This document shows, one piece after another, positions 43,392 to 54,049 of a stretch of DNA of 64,000 nucleotides. Made by a program: the position numbers and the translations under genes. Origin of the DNA: Cycas panzhihuaensis (lineage: Eukaryota; Cycadophyta); NCBI GenBank assembly GCA_023213395.1, contig CM041465.1, forward strand, positions 250,549,741 through 250,613,740. Reading direction: 5' to 3'. Under the pieces are notes generated by a model. That model saw only the letters and a program-made list of their open reading frames with translations. It had not been told where the DNA came from and made no database searches. Numbering within the stretch: position 1 is the stretch's first letter; the number at the start of each line of letters is the position of its first letter.

Positions 43392-43848
43392 ATCTCACTA
43401 CAAGCCATAACGGGACAAAGTGTTACACCCCAAACCCTTAGGTTCCAAGGGATGATCAAAGGGTCTCCAGTTGCCATACTTGTGGATAGCGGCAGCACGC
43501 ACAACTTTATCAATAGGGCCACAGCAAAGAAGTTAGGACTAAAAATACAATCCTTGAATACTTTTCAAGTATCCATAGCAAACGAGAAAACCACTCCCTA
43601 TGGAGGCTACTATCAGAAGGTTAATCTCCAAATTGGAGACTATTCAATAAATACATGTATGTTTGCAATGCCTATAGGAGGAGTAGATGTGGTCTTAGGA
43701 ATTCAGTTGTTACAGACATTGGGTAATATAGTTACCAACTATATGACTCGATTTATGTGTTTCTATCAGAAAGGACGCAAATACATATTACAAGCACCGC
43801 CCACACCTCCAGTACAATTGGTATCTTTGCATCGCATGGAAAAAAATA
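43392..43848 (+). CDS. G7 retropepsin-like protease
   Basis: The open frame includes MIKGSPVAILVDSGSTHNFI with an intact DSG active site, FQVSIANEKTTPYGGYYQKV, and PIGGVDVVLGIQLLQTLGN. It is the best preserved protease of the chromovirus family in this window. It continues past 43848 in the same frame for a few codons. Confidence 0.88.
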
Positions 43849-44360
43849 TTGAAGAAGAATCCATTGGCATGCATATTGGCTTATTATAAGATAGCGATAG
43901 AAGATGTACCAATAGAGGTACAAAAGATCATAAATGAGCATAGAGTAGTAATTGAAAAGCCCCAGGGACTTCCCCCACAACGGGATTATAAACATTCCAT
44001 TGAAGTAGTACCCGGAGCAGTTCCAATACATATCCAACCATACAGGAACCCCTATCAAATTATTGGGAAAATTGGGGAAGTAGCTTACCAACTAGCATTA
44101 CCTCCAAGAAGCAAGATCCGCAACATTTTTCACATATCTTTCCTTAAGAAGAAGGTAGGGCAAAAGGTGACCCCTCAAACAATAGTCCTTGAGTTAGATG
44201 AAGAAGGGAAGATTATCTTTGAACCATAAGGGATTTTACAAATAAAAACAAAAGAATTACGATCCAAGAAGGCCAAAGAATACCTCATTAAGTGGAAGAC
44301 TTTAGGCTACGCAGGAATCAGATGAATGGATGCAACAACACCCAAATCTACCCATGCTTT
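43849..44360 (+). pseudogene. G7 deletion fusion: RT linker joined to integrase tail and chromodomain
   Basis: The frame 43849-44229 begins as the protease-RT linker (YKIAIEDVPIEVQKIINEH, GAVPIHIQPYRNPYQI) and runs straight into GEVAYQLALPPRSKIRN, the linker before the chromodomain. G4 has about 2.3 kb between these points. The chromodomain (LQIKTKELRSKKAKEYLIKW, then EEWMQQHPNLPML-like with a shift) ends near 44360. Confidence 0.88.
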
Positions 44361-44379
44361 GAGGTCAAAGCATATTTTA

Positions 44380-44780
44380 AAGGGGAGGGACTTGTTACAT
44401 TCCCAATTTCTCTCCTATTTTGACCAATCATAGAGTGTCTTCTGGCTGACTTCATGCAAGGTTTAGTCTCCGTGAACTATCTTACTTCTAGCCGACTTCC
44501 TTTAGAAGATTAAATGTCTCTATATATAGGGGTTGGAGTCCCTATTCCAAATCATCTTGTGGTTTTTGTTCTCTTATGCATAATCTTGACTTTTAGGGTT
44601 GCAGTTAGCTCGCCCATTGGGCTGTAATTTCTAGAGGTAACCTTGACTCAAAGAGGGTTGGCCATCTCAAGCACGATATTGGGTGAATCGAGAGTATTCC
44701 AAGCAGTATTGGCTAGCCCTAGGGAATTTTTTATAGACGATTTGGGAGTCAGCAAGTGATAGAGGATATTGCACACTTCA
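44380..44780 (+). repeat. G7 polypurine tract and 3' LTR (388 bp)
   Basis: AAAGGGGAGGGACT is followed by the LTR at 44393 (TGTTACATTCCC) to 44780 (ACACTTCA). The TATA box lies near 44519-44530. One side of the CTAGA duplication follows. Confidence 0.93.
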
Positions 44781-45003
44781 CTAGAACAATGCACTATCTT
44801 GTTGCATTCTTCAGCATCTTTGGAATCTCTCAAACATACTCCCACATCTTTGTTGTATTTTGTATTGTACATACTTTATCTTTTTTTTGTTCATTTATTG
44901 TTTTATCATTTATGCCTCATACTTGTAACATACTTTACATTCATATTTTCATTGTGATTTGAAAGGCAATCTTTGAATCCCTATTTTAACATGGTATCAG
45001 AGC

Positions 45004-47160
45004 AAGGTTGAATCCACGTTGCTATGGTAAGGTGAAGATCCTATCAATTCAAGACTTGGGCCTGTTGATAAGCCGTTAAGGAACCTGCAAAAGAGATGAT
45101 ATGCCATAGATCATCAATCAATCGTGCCTAGAGATGAATTTGAGTTGCCTCTAGAGGAGTTGCCTGCTAGATCTATCACACACATTGCATATAATACCAT
45201 GCAACCTTACACGTTCCAACGGAGATACGACTGAGCCACAGAAATGCCATCATGCGAGTTGAAGAAAGCACATGCTACGAAGAATATACCCACACACTAT
45301 TGAGCAAACAATCCATTGGGAGACTAGCCTATTGCTCGAGCCACCCATCTACCACTAGCCTCATTGTAATGCACATCTACTCTCTTCAATAATTGATCGA
45401 AGTCTTGTAGCCAAGATTTGGATTGGTCTATTCTACTTTCAGCACAACCATTTTCCCCAGCACTATGCCTCCATAGTCGCTGACCATCTTCCAGCCAAGC
45501 CATCTCCCCTGTACACAACTATGGAATATGCACCTCCCAGAGCCGAGGCCATGAAGATGTTGAGATACCAAAGGATCTTCGTTGGACTACAGCGAACGAT
45601 GACGTTGTCTATTGTACTTGCCGTGTTCCTGGTGCTTCTCAATTTGCAATCTTTTATCATTTTTCATGTGCAACTTTGCCTGGACTACAAGGACTTTGTT
45701 ACCAGGTCTGATGTCGCAGTCTCTACCTCACCCTGATCACAAGCATCGACCTTAGATGAAAACCCTACAACATTAAGAGGAAAAATTTATAGTCGTAGAG
45801 GAAGGAGGGCTCGTATGGATTACAAGAAACCTACGACAACCCAATAGCCATGAAGAAAATTGTTGATGCCCATAGAAGATCGATCCATTGATGCTCGTAG
45901 AAGATTGATCTACTATCACCTGGTTCAATCGTTCGCTCAAGAAATAGAACAAATTTTTTCTAATCGAAAGTAACACGCACAGAAAAAATAGATGAATTTT
46001 TTGATAGAATATAAAAAATTTTGCAATGGTTTTGAGAAATTCAATCATTTTTTATAAAGTTTTAGATCTACCAGAGGAGGTAATGTGCCAATAGGCAGTC
46101 ATATAGATAGACCATGTGACTGAGGGCTAAGCTTCAAGGGGGTGCACCTCAAAATTTAATAAATTCATTTGAATGATTTTTTATTTTTCAAAAATTCTAT
46201 TTGATATTTGATAATATTTTGGATCACACGATTTTTTATGAACTATCGGCGCTTTTTCCTTCATAACTCATCAATGGGATGTCAGAATTCAGTGCCGTCA
46301 GTTGCACTGGATTCGTTGTTTCGATATGGTCAAAATGGGTGGTCACATCGCATAGTTCAAAATTCAGAGGCCTTCTATTTTAATCAACAAAGTTCATGCA
46401 AATGGTTAAAACTTCATAAAAAGTGCATTTCATTACAATTTTTAGATCTAGTTTCACATTTCCTATAGTTTTTTTGGGTCCATGATAGCATGGTAAAGTT
46501 AATTAAGCATTTGGAAGCAAGAATAAATATGTTTGGTTTAAATTTAAGCAAAAATTGCTAATTTATGACACTTTAAAGGTTCTTAAGAACCCCCTTTATG
46601 CTTATGAGAGTTTTTTCATACAAAATCACATCTGGTATTTGCTTGTTGATAGTTGTATCATTGTCACTTAGTAGAAGATGCTTCATAAAATCATATTTAA
46701 TATTCAGGAAACTTAAAATGCTTAAACTCCAAGTGATATTCATCTTTATCCTTGAAGAACCTCACAGGCTTCAAGGTGTATTCTGCTCTTGAAGGAAACG
46801 CAAATAGGTTGCCTCAAATGAGAATGAAGGAACCACAAATTGATTGCCTCAAATGAGAATGAAGGAACCACAAATTGATTGCCTCAAACAAGAACGAAGT
46901 TGCTTTGGTATTCGACTCATTTGCCTGGAAGACTTGATCCCAAAATAAAATTGATTGATATTGATTGAACCATATATCCGAAGGAGGTTCCTATTCAACT
47001 AGCAATTGCAGCGACTGGTTACCCATGCATTCCGATAGATGGACCTTTCTTCATATGGACTTCAACAAATTTCATTTGCAACTTGCAGATACAGCCAGTA
47101 CAAGATAGAGCTAATTTTCATTTGTTCCAGTGGATTTTTATATAATGTACAGATGTTTAA
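45004..47160. other. C4 interior, no recognised coding sequence
   Basis: No retroelement domain is visible on either strand. Notable content is a 35 bp tandem repeat. Short frames such as 45463-45660 match nothing recognised. Confidence 0.5.
46809..46900. repeat. 35 bp tandem repeat, 2.5 copies
   Basis: TTGCCTCAAATGAGAATGAA starts at 46809 and again at 46844; a third, diverged start (TTGCCTCAAACAAGAACGAAG) is at 46879. Copies 1 and 2 are identical. Confidence 0.93.
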
Positions 47161-47174
47161 ACATTATGGAGGGG

Positions 47175-47554
47175 TGTTAAAACATAATGTTTACTGTTGG
47201 TTTATGTATTTTGTTAAGTGTCCCCCTTAACTCTCATATGTATATTTCATTGTGATATTGAAATGTGTGCATGGGTGCACACCTATTCATGTAATCGTCC
47301 CATTGATGAACATAAAGGCTCTTTCACTTGATTTGACAAGTATGGGGTCAAATGTACTATATGTATTCATGCCTGTGCAATAATTTGGAAGGTGATCATT
47401 TTCCCACATCATTATTGTCTTTTGCTTTGTACATACTCCATCTTTCCTTTATTTCATTTATTGTTTATCATTCATGCCTCATAGTTGTAACATGTTTTAC
47501 ATTAATACTTTTGTCGTGATTTCAAAGGTAATCTTTGAAACCCTAGTTTTAACA
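47175..47554 (+). repeat. C4 3' LTR (380 bp)
   Basis: It runs TGTTAAAACA to AGTTTTAACA with a 9 bp inverted terminus, right after the purine tract ATGGAGGGG. Confidence 0.88.
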
Positions 47555-47634
47555 TCTGTAACATCTCCCAAATGTTGTCTAAGTGATTTTTCATAATGTC
47601 AAACAATGTCCACTAATCTTGGAACACCATAACC

Positions 47635-48260
47635 CGTTGACTTTCTACTTTTGCCCTATGGAAGCACACTTGTCAAGGTGGTCATTATCTGGTAGTCTAG
47701 TTAGGGCTGGTCAACATAGTCATGTTATCAATTTTCACACAAACATTATAACAATAAATCATCATCATGCCATTATATCAATCGACATATCAATATAAAT
47801 CCATAACACAATAATCATTATGCATAAGATACACAGTATTTCCACGTAACTCGTTATTTCATCGAACAATATCAGTATCCAATGGCTTTACATCATTTTG
47901 GGTACCATTCCATATGCATTCCATACAAAGCATGACTCTCACACCAAAATGGTGGTTGATCGAGCAATAAATACATAGTGAGTTCCCTTTTGAGGAACAA
48001 TTATGAATTATGATCATAATCGTAACCTTTTATAACAAATCACACCTTTTCCTTAATTATATTCATTATGCCTCTTAATCATGACCTCTTGTCTATACGA
48101 TCATATGAACATACCAGCAAGGATGAAGTCAACATCTCTGGATTATACTTCTATCTAGGTGTGCATTCCATGCGTTCCTCACTATGCATCCCTGACTTTA
48201 TTGCATTTCGTTCTAGAATGCAACCTATTATGTGTTCCCCCAAAGCTCTGATTTGGCCAT
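47635..48260 (-). repeat. G8 3' LTR, outer part
   Basis: It aligns with the G1 and G9 LTRs (CGTTGACTT start, CTTGTCAAGG, GTAGTCTAG, ATTTCCACGTAACTC, TTATGATCATAATCGTAACC). It ends at the G9 insertion. The last five bases GCCAT are the target duplication partner of ACCAT at 58862. Confidence 0.8.
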
Positions 48261-49123
48261 TATTGACTTATTACACAATCTCCCTATTGAGATTGGTACA
48301 CTTGTCAAGAAATCACTGGTACTCTAGTCTAGGATATAGTCAACATGCTTCATACACTAGATCATCACATATTTGTTCACAATTCCATACAATAATGCCA
48401 CAGATTACACATAGCAGTACAATAAACAGCAATTATCCATCATTCAAGCATCATAATACACATAGAATCATCAATTTCCACGTAACTCTTTCTTTATTAA
48501 GCAATAAGTCTTTATAAGTAGGTGCTGGAATGTATTCCCTATACATTCTAGCCGTATACACTAAATTCTGTCATACATTCCCAGAAGGTACACATCATGG
48601 AATGCATCTCCTGTACATTGCTCTGTACCACTGAATATACGTGTTGGCTACCATACCACCATGTGTCTCGAATGCTCGACTCTCACCATTGGAATGGTTC
48701 TTGTAGGTTTCGTTAAATATGCCTTCTTGGTGTCTTTTCGCTGAAGGGTTATGACTCCCTATCATAACCATACCCCTTCAGCCATGTATCCTTTTCATTA
48801 ATCACTGATTAGTTACCTTAATTGTTGTCCTTTCCATCTGTATGTCTGTATGTACGTTGTTGGGTGCTAATGTCATCATCCCAAGTATCCACTGGTCCAG
48901 TTCTGTCGTATGTACCCTTGTTGTTTGCTTGCATACCATAAATGGTACATATTTTGTATTACGTAACTGTTCAGGTACGCACTTGTCATACGTACCCAAA
49001 ATGTTGATTTCTTCCACTTTCCACATCATACGTACCTCCGTACGATCCGTACCTACACTTCAATGATTATACAGCCTACATCTGGTGTCCACATAGCCTA
49101 GTGTGCTAAAATATGTCCCAACA
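48261..49123 (-). repeat. G9 3' LTR (863 bp)
   Basis: From TATTGACTTATT (TGTTGAC in the partner) to ATGTCCCAACA. On the minus strand the interior ends AGGATAGA directly before the LTR, a short purine tract that G8 shares; no long polypurine tract is present at the border. GTACGTA-type motifs are frequent at 48840-49060. Confidence 0.92.
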
Positions 49124-49184
49124 TCTATCCTAGGTCAACATGATTAGGTTGAGCATCCCTGTTCATCAAAAATTTCAAAATTTG

Positions 49185-50340
49185 GAGTATTCCTCCCCCT
49201 CTCTGTCTCAAGGCTACTCCTGTTGCCCCTACCCTGCTGGTGAATCTTTCACGGCCAAGATTTTTTCATTAATTTGGGTAAGGGTTGTTATTATTGCATC
49301 CTTTTCTTTGATTTTTTCTTGAAGGGCAGCTATTTCTGCTTTGTACCCTTCTTCCATTTCCTTGATCAATTGAATTATTTGACAAGATTTGTCATCTGTT
49401 TAAGGAGGTGTTGATGTTTCTCCTGTCTCCATTATAGGAGGGAATTCTGCCCATTCTTCAAGTGAGGGCTCTATTTCTTCTTCCTCCTCAGGTTCTTCCT
49501 CATCCTTCCTTCTTTTCTTTGCTTTTGGATCGTGCCTTGGCAGGGTGTGGAATAGGCATCCCTAGAGTTTGTTGCAGCCATTTGAGAACTTTTGTCATCT
49601 CCTTTTGTATTCTTTTCTTGGGTTCTTTATCATGGGTAGTCTTCGGAAATTCATTCATCCATTGCTTTATAAGCAGTTCATTCGGAGAAATGGTTGTTTT
49701 TAAAAGTTATAAACCTGGATATTGGTAAAATAAAATAGCCAATAACAATGAGGAATGACGGAATGTGTGTGTCATCACTTCCTGAATCTGTTGCGTCATA
49801 TTTACTACCAAGAATTCCGACCAATTAAGTTTTTCTCCATCTCGAATCTTTGGTAGTATTGGCATCATTCCCATTGGAATGTATGTATACTTTCTTTTTG
49901 ATAAATATCTTGAATTTATAACTTTGGCCACCCATTGTAATCTGGCATCTTTTATATCTATCACCTGAATTCCTCCTGATGTTAATTGAGTATTTTCTTG
50001 GCAAAACTCCTTCAGCCAGGTCTCACGGTCCACTTCTAATCTTTTAGTAGTTGTGGGGACTTCCCCCCTCATTTGGGAGTCCTGTCAGTAGATGAATTAT
50101 CTCTGCGTCTAGCTTGACCTTCTTCAAATCCTTTTTATGTTCCAATAAAATATTCTCTATGAGTTCTTGGTCAAAATAAAGAGGGTTACAGTATATATAT
50201 TCCCCCCATCCTGCCTGTTTGACTTTAGCCCTGAATTGGGAAGGCAATCCTTCTAACTCCTTCCTAAGCTTAGGAAGGAAGATTTTATGGCATCCTATTG
50301 TCCGCATGGTCACTCGCTATGGGATTCCCAGAAGTAGAAT
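49185..50340 (-). pseudogene. G9 3' accessory frame, unknown function
   Basis: It lies 3' of integrase. From 50313: MTMRTIGCHKIFLPKLRKEL, EGLPSQFRAKVKQAGWGEYI, LYFDQELIENILLEHKK, EIIHLLTGLPNEGG; after a one-base shift in a G run near 50065: KRLEVDRETWLKEF, ARLQWVAKVINSRYLSKRKY, TYIPMGMMPIL, LNWSEFLVVN and HSSLLLAILFY. After a stop at 49707 come a basic segment, an acidic run (EEPEEEEEIEP) and a coiled-coil-like end. No signal peptide or clear membrane segment is seen. G8 has a homologous frame. The middle resembles proteins called putative plant transposon protein, from memory only. Confidence 0.6.
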
Positions 50341-50574
50341 TGTTATAACCAAGAAACGCAAATGCAAATCGTACGTGCGTACCTTTTTTGGAATGGCTAA
50401 CTGTTTTTGGAATTATTCTTCAAAATCTGTGTTGAATCTTTGCTCTGTTGCTCTCTCGGATCATAAGGATTCCCTTCGGCCGTTTGTTGTTGTGAATTTG
50501 GCTTGAATTACCCTCCTTTTTTCCGTTGCATACTGTGCAGGAATGTTTGCAAGCACGTATTATATACTTTTGTC

Positions 50575-50785
50575 TCATTCGGCCTTTTGTTCTATGCATA
50601 CTCAACAACGTACTTTTTAGGTACATATAGTGTAATTCGGTTCACTTATTCACTTTTTTCATTGTGCGTACATGGTAGCATATGTTTTTGGTACGTATAG
50701 TGTATTTTGGCTCACTTTCTTACTTTTTGCACTGTGCGTACTTGGTAACGTACTTTTCTGGTATGTAGTGTATTTTGCTAGTACA
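50575..50785. repeat. Tandem repeat, three ~70 bp units, GTAC-rich
   Basis: Cores near 50611, 50681 and 50751 with TGCGTAC, GTA(G/A)C(A/G)TA, TTTTTGGTACGTATAGTGTA and TTTTGGCTCAC. It is the equivalent of 1-251 in G1 and lies between integrase and the accessory frame. 50786-51049 has no recognised feature. Confidence 0.85.
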
Positions 50786-51049
50786 TGTATAAGAAATCTG
50801 ATTTTTCTAACAGAATATCTCTTTGTTCTTGGTTTTTCTTGTCGTGGTATATTCTTCCTTTCTATGATTTGACATATTGTTTATGTATGTGATATGAGTT
50901 ACAGTTCTTTTTTCTCATTTTTTGATTTTTTTGTAATTTTATGTTTCCATACTGAATTGGATCATATTCCAGTATCAAGGTGGTCTTATTCGCCTCAACT
51001 TCACGCAACACGTTATGATACAACTAGCTGATCCAGTTGGTAATTCCTT

Positions 51050-52470
51050 CTAATTGACATATAGTTTCAGTCGACTACCATTCACTCAGATTGGTAGCAA
51101 TGGTCCATCGATTTCACGCAGTTGTACTGACCCTTTTTCAAAGATTTGTTCTGCGATATAGGGTCGTAATCATCTCATCTTGAGCTTTCTGGGGTGCGCT
51201 TTGAACTTGTTGTCATAGAGAAGGACTTGGTCACCTTCTTTGAACTGTGACTTGCGTAGATACCGATCGTGCCACGCCTTCTATCGTCATTTCTTTATGC
51301 TCTATAACCATTTGGCCATATACCTCTTTTCTTCTAGTCTTACTAACTCTTCCAATCTCCGCCGTAAGGAGTGAAAGTTGTCCAATCAACACTGCATAGC
51401 AGTTCTTAAGCTTGGTATCTCAAACTCTGTAGGAAGAATGGCTTCTATTCCATAGACCAATTGAAATGGTGTTTGCCCTATCGATCTCTTATATGTTGTT
51501 CTGAAGGCCCATAGTACTGATGGGAGTTTCTCGGCCCAATCGGATCTTCCCACGTCGCAAATCTTCCTCAAGCAATTCTCAATAATTTTATTTGAACTTT
51601 CCGCTTGCCCATTCGCCCTTGGGTAATATGGCGTGGATTTCCGATGGCTTATCATGAAGGTCGACCTTATATCTCTATGGTTTGATTGAGGAAATGGACC
51701 CCTTGGTCACTTACAATTTCTAATGGGCATCCAAATAGTGTAATAATCACTTCGTATAGGAATCGTGCCATACTTTCTGAGTCTACTTTCCTTAATGCTC
51801 TTGCTTCCACCCATTTTGTCATGTAATCAGTTGCCACTAGGATAAATCGAGCTTGAGATCGTCTAGCGGCCAGTTTGATTGTTCCGACGAAATCGAGTCC
51901 CCAATTCTCGAATGGTGCCAAACGTAGGATTGGGTGTAGGGGTTGGAAATCCTACCGATTAGGTTTTCCAACCCTTTGGCAATAGTCGCATGCTTGAATC
52001 CATTTTCTCACGTCCTCAAACATCGATGGCCAGCAGAATCCTGACATTAAGATCTTTCTCCACGTCGCCAACTTCCCCATATGTCCTACTATGCCTTCAT
52101 GCGCTTGGGCCATAATTTGGTTAACCCCGTGTGGCCTAATGCAACAACGTAGTACCTCATCTGGTCCTAATTTGTATAATTCCCCTTTGATTAATTGATA
52201 TGGTTCTACTTTTCTCACAAAATTTCGCCATTTCGTGCAATCCAATTCTGGCGGTACTTCCCATGTTGCTAAGTACTCTGGTATTCCCTCATACCAATCT
52301 GTCAGTACTGCCTCTATACTAAATAATGTTGTGTCGAGAAAGTTGTCTGGCACCCCTGTAGCCTTTTCTCCATTTGTAATTCTTGATAATTGATCTGGTA
52401 TAATGTGAGCTTTCCCGGGTTTCACAATGATTTTAAATGAGAATTCTTGAAATAACATTAGCCACCTACT
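51050..52470 (-). pseudogene. G9 integrase (broken)
   Basis: HHCC region HEGIVGHMGKLATW and CDYCQRVGKP (one Gly fewer than G1), core NWGLDFVGTI, SDQGVHFLNQTIEI and, after a shift near 51660, YYPRANGQAESSNKIIE with the catalytic Glu kept. Then KLPSVLWAFRTTYKRSIGQT and a GPY/F tail to about 51050 with stops. Confidence 0.9.
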
Positions 52471-52812
52471 AATCCATCCCCTCATTATTGATTTATTCAT
52501 TAGGTACATAAGTGCTTGATGGTCGACAAAAAATAGGAATGGGTTCGATAATAGATAATGTCAGAATTTCAGCAATGCATACACCATTCTGAGTGCTTCT
52601 CTTTCCGTTGTGTTGTAATTCTGTTTTGCCTTCGTAAGTTTCCAACTTGCAAAATATATCGGATGGTCCACCTTATCATCACTTGGTTGTGCTAAAATGC
52701 ATCCAATGGCATACTGTGAGGCGTCAATGTGTACATGGAAGATTTTCTTCCAATCGGAAAATCATAGTATAGGTGCTGATATTATAACCCTTTCTAATGC
52801 TTCGAATGCCTG
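52471..52812 (-). pseudogene. G9 RNase H
   Basis: IFHVHIDASQYAIGCILAQP, IYFASWKLTKA, TEREALRMVYALLKF and FFVDHQALMYLMNKS, with stops near 52770 and 52560. The first Asp, lost in G1, is kept. Confidence 0.87.
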
Positions 52813-54003
52813 TTATTGTTCTTCACTCCATTCCCACTCAACATCCTTCTTCAATAGTTCCTCCAGGGGTCCCGATATGCATGCGTACCCCCTAATGAAT
52901 TTTCTATAATATCCGGTTAGCCCCAAGAATCCTTTCAATTGTCTCATCGTGAGTGGTACCGAAAAATGTAGGATTGCAGATACCTTAGCTGGGTCCGTTA
53001 GCAATCCTTCCTTACTCACTATATGGCCCAATAAGTTTCCAAATGGTACCAAAAAGATACACTTCTCCGGGTTCAAGCATAACTTATTTTCTCGACATGT
53101 TTGCAACATTTCCCTAAGATTCTCCATATGATTTTTTATAAAACCATATAATGTCAAATCATCCAGAAATATTGCCACCTTTTCACCAATCATTTTACGA
53201 AATATGTTGATTACTATTCTTTGGAATATGGTTGAAGCGTTTGTAAGACCGAACGACATCACTTTGTAGGCATATGTTCCCCATTCTATTACAAACGTGG
53301 TTTTCGCCTAGTCTTCAAGGGCGATTTGTACTTGGTTATACCCAGTAAATCCATCGGTGAAGGAATATATTCCGTTTCCTCCCACGGCCTCCAAAATATC
53401 CTCTGTAAAGGATAACAAAAAGGGATCCTTCTTCGTCACCTTGTTTAGTTGTCTATAATCCACACAGACGCATATCTTTCCATTTCTTTTTGGAACTACT
53501 ACTGCTACAGGGCTCACCCAGTCGTTGTAGTCGATTTCATACATATATCCTAGCTCCAACATTTTGTCCAATTCCGCTTTTACTTTTTCTTTATACTTTG
53601 GGTTCATCCGGTATGGTGTTTGTTTTACCGACTTAGCTCCTTCGATCAAGTCGATATGGTGCATTCCAACCTCCGGGGGAATACCCTTCAAATCCTTATA
53701 CGACCATGCAAATACATCATGAAACTCTTCAAACAGTTGATGGGCTTCTGCTATCGTTTGGTCATCCCAATAATCTCCAACCCAAATTGTTTTAGGTTCC
53801 TCCTTAATTCCAATTGTTTTCAACTTGGTTGTTTCGATATTCTTTTTTACTATTGTTTTATGAGCGGGGGTGTCTTCTATTTCCCTTTTACCAAAATTGA
53901 TCTCGATGAATTTCGCAGGATAACTAGGAATTTCATCTTTTCCTTCAGTTTCTTTTTCTTCTTTCTCCTTGTGTACTGATGACAGGATAACTAGGAATTT
54001 CAT
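52813..54003 (-). pseudogene. G9 reverse transcriptase
   Basis: 54003-53308 gives the acidic N-terminal linker, WSYKDLKGIPPEVG, PYRMNPKYKEKVKAELDKML, DWVSPVAVVVPKRNGKI, VDYRQLNKVTKKD and YSFTDGFTGYNQVQ. After a stop, 53262-52813 gives [21 protein letters not shown] (FLDD box), LCLNPEKCIFLV and GFLGLTGYYRKFI. Nearly complete but interrupted. Confidence 0.92.
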
Positions 54004-54049
54004 CTTTTCCTTCAGTTTCTTATTCTTCTTTCTCCTTATGTACTAATGA
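53916..54049. repeat. 67 bp tandem duplication in G9
   Basis: Copies start at 53916 and 53983 with CAGGATAACTAGGAATTTCA and share the following block to CTCCTTRTGTACTRATGA. Three or four differences are visible. The unit is not a multiple of three and sits in the linker between the gag-like module and RT. Confidence 0.93.

Larger units (their letters stand above)
41763..44780 (+). mobile_element. G7: Ty3/gypsy chromovirus with internal deletion of pol
   Basis: LTRs at 41763-42149 and 44393-44780 are flanked by a perfect CTAGA duplication (41758-41762 and 44781-44785). Inside are gag, protease, the first codons of the RT linker, then directly the end of integrase and the chromodomain. RT, RNase H and most of integrase are gone. 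The LTRs differ by about 9 percent over the first 155 bases. Confidence 0.95.
44781..47554 (+). mobile_element. C4: non-autonomous LTR element, 5' LTR truncated
   Basis: The inner end of a 5' LTR (about 44830-44991) matches the end of the 3' LTR (47175-47554): CCCACATC, TTTGTACATAC, TTTATTGTTTATCAT, TGCCTCATA, TTGTAACAT, TTTGAAACCCTA and TTTTAACA. An exact initiator-Met primer site TGGTATCAGAGC follows at 44992-45003. The 2.2 kb interior has no recognisable gag or pol. Primer type suggests copia affinity, but this is inferred. G7 inserted at its left side. Confidence 0.8.

Noticed and set aside
44781-44991. Complete C4 5' LTR continuing left of G7
   Set aside because: Sequence left of 41758 does not align with the outer half of the C4 3' LTR, so the 5' LTR is taken as truncated.
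49185-50340. Retroviral envelope gene
   Set aside because: The position fits, but no signal peptide, cleavage site or membrane anchor is visible, and the C-terminus is acidic and coiled-coil.
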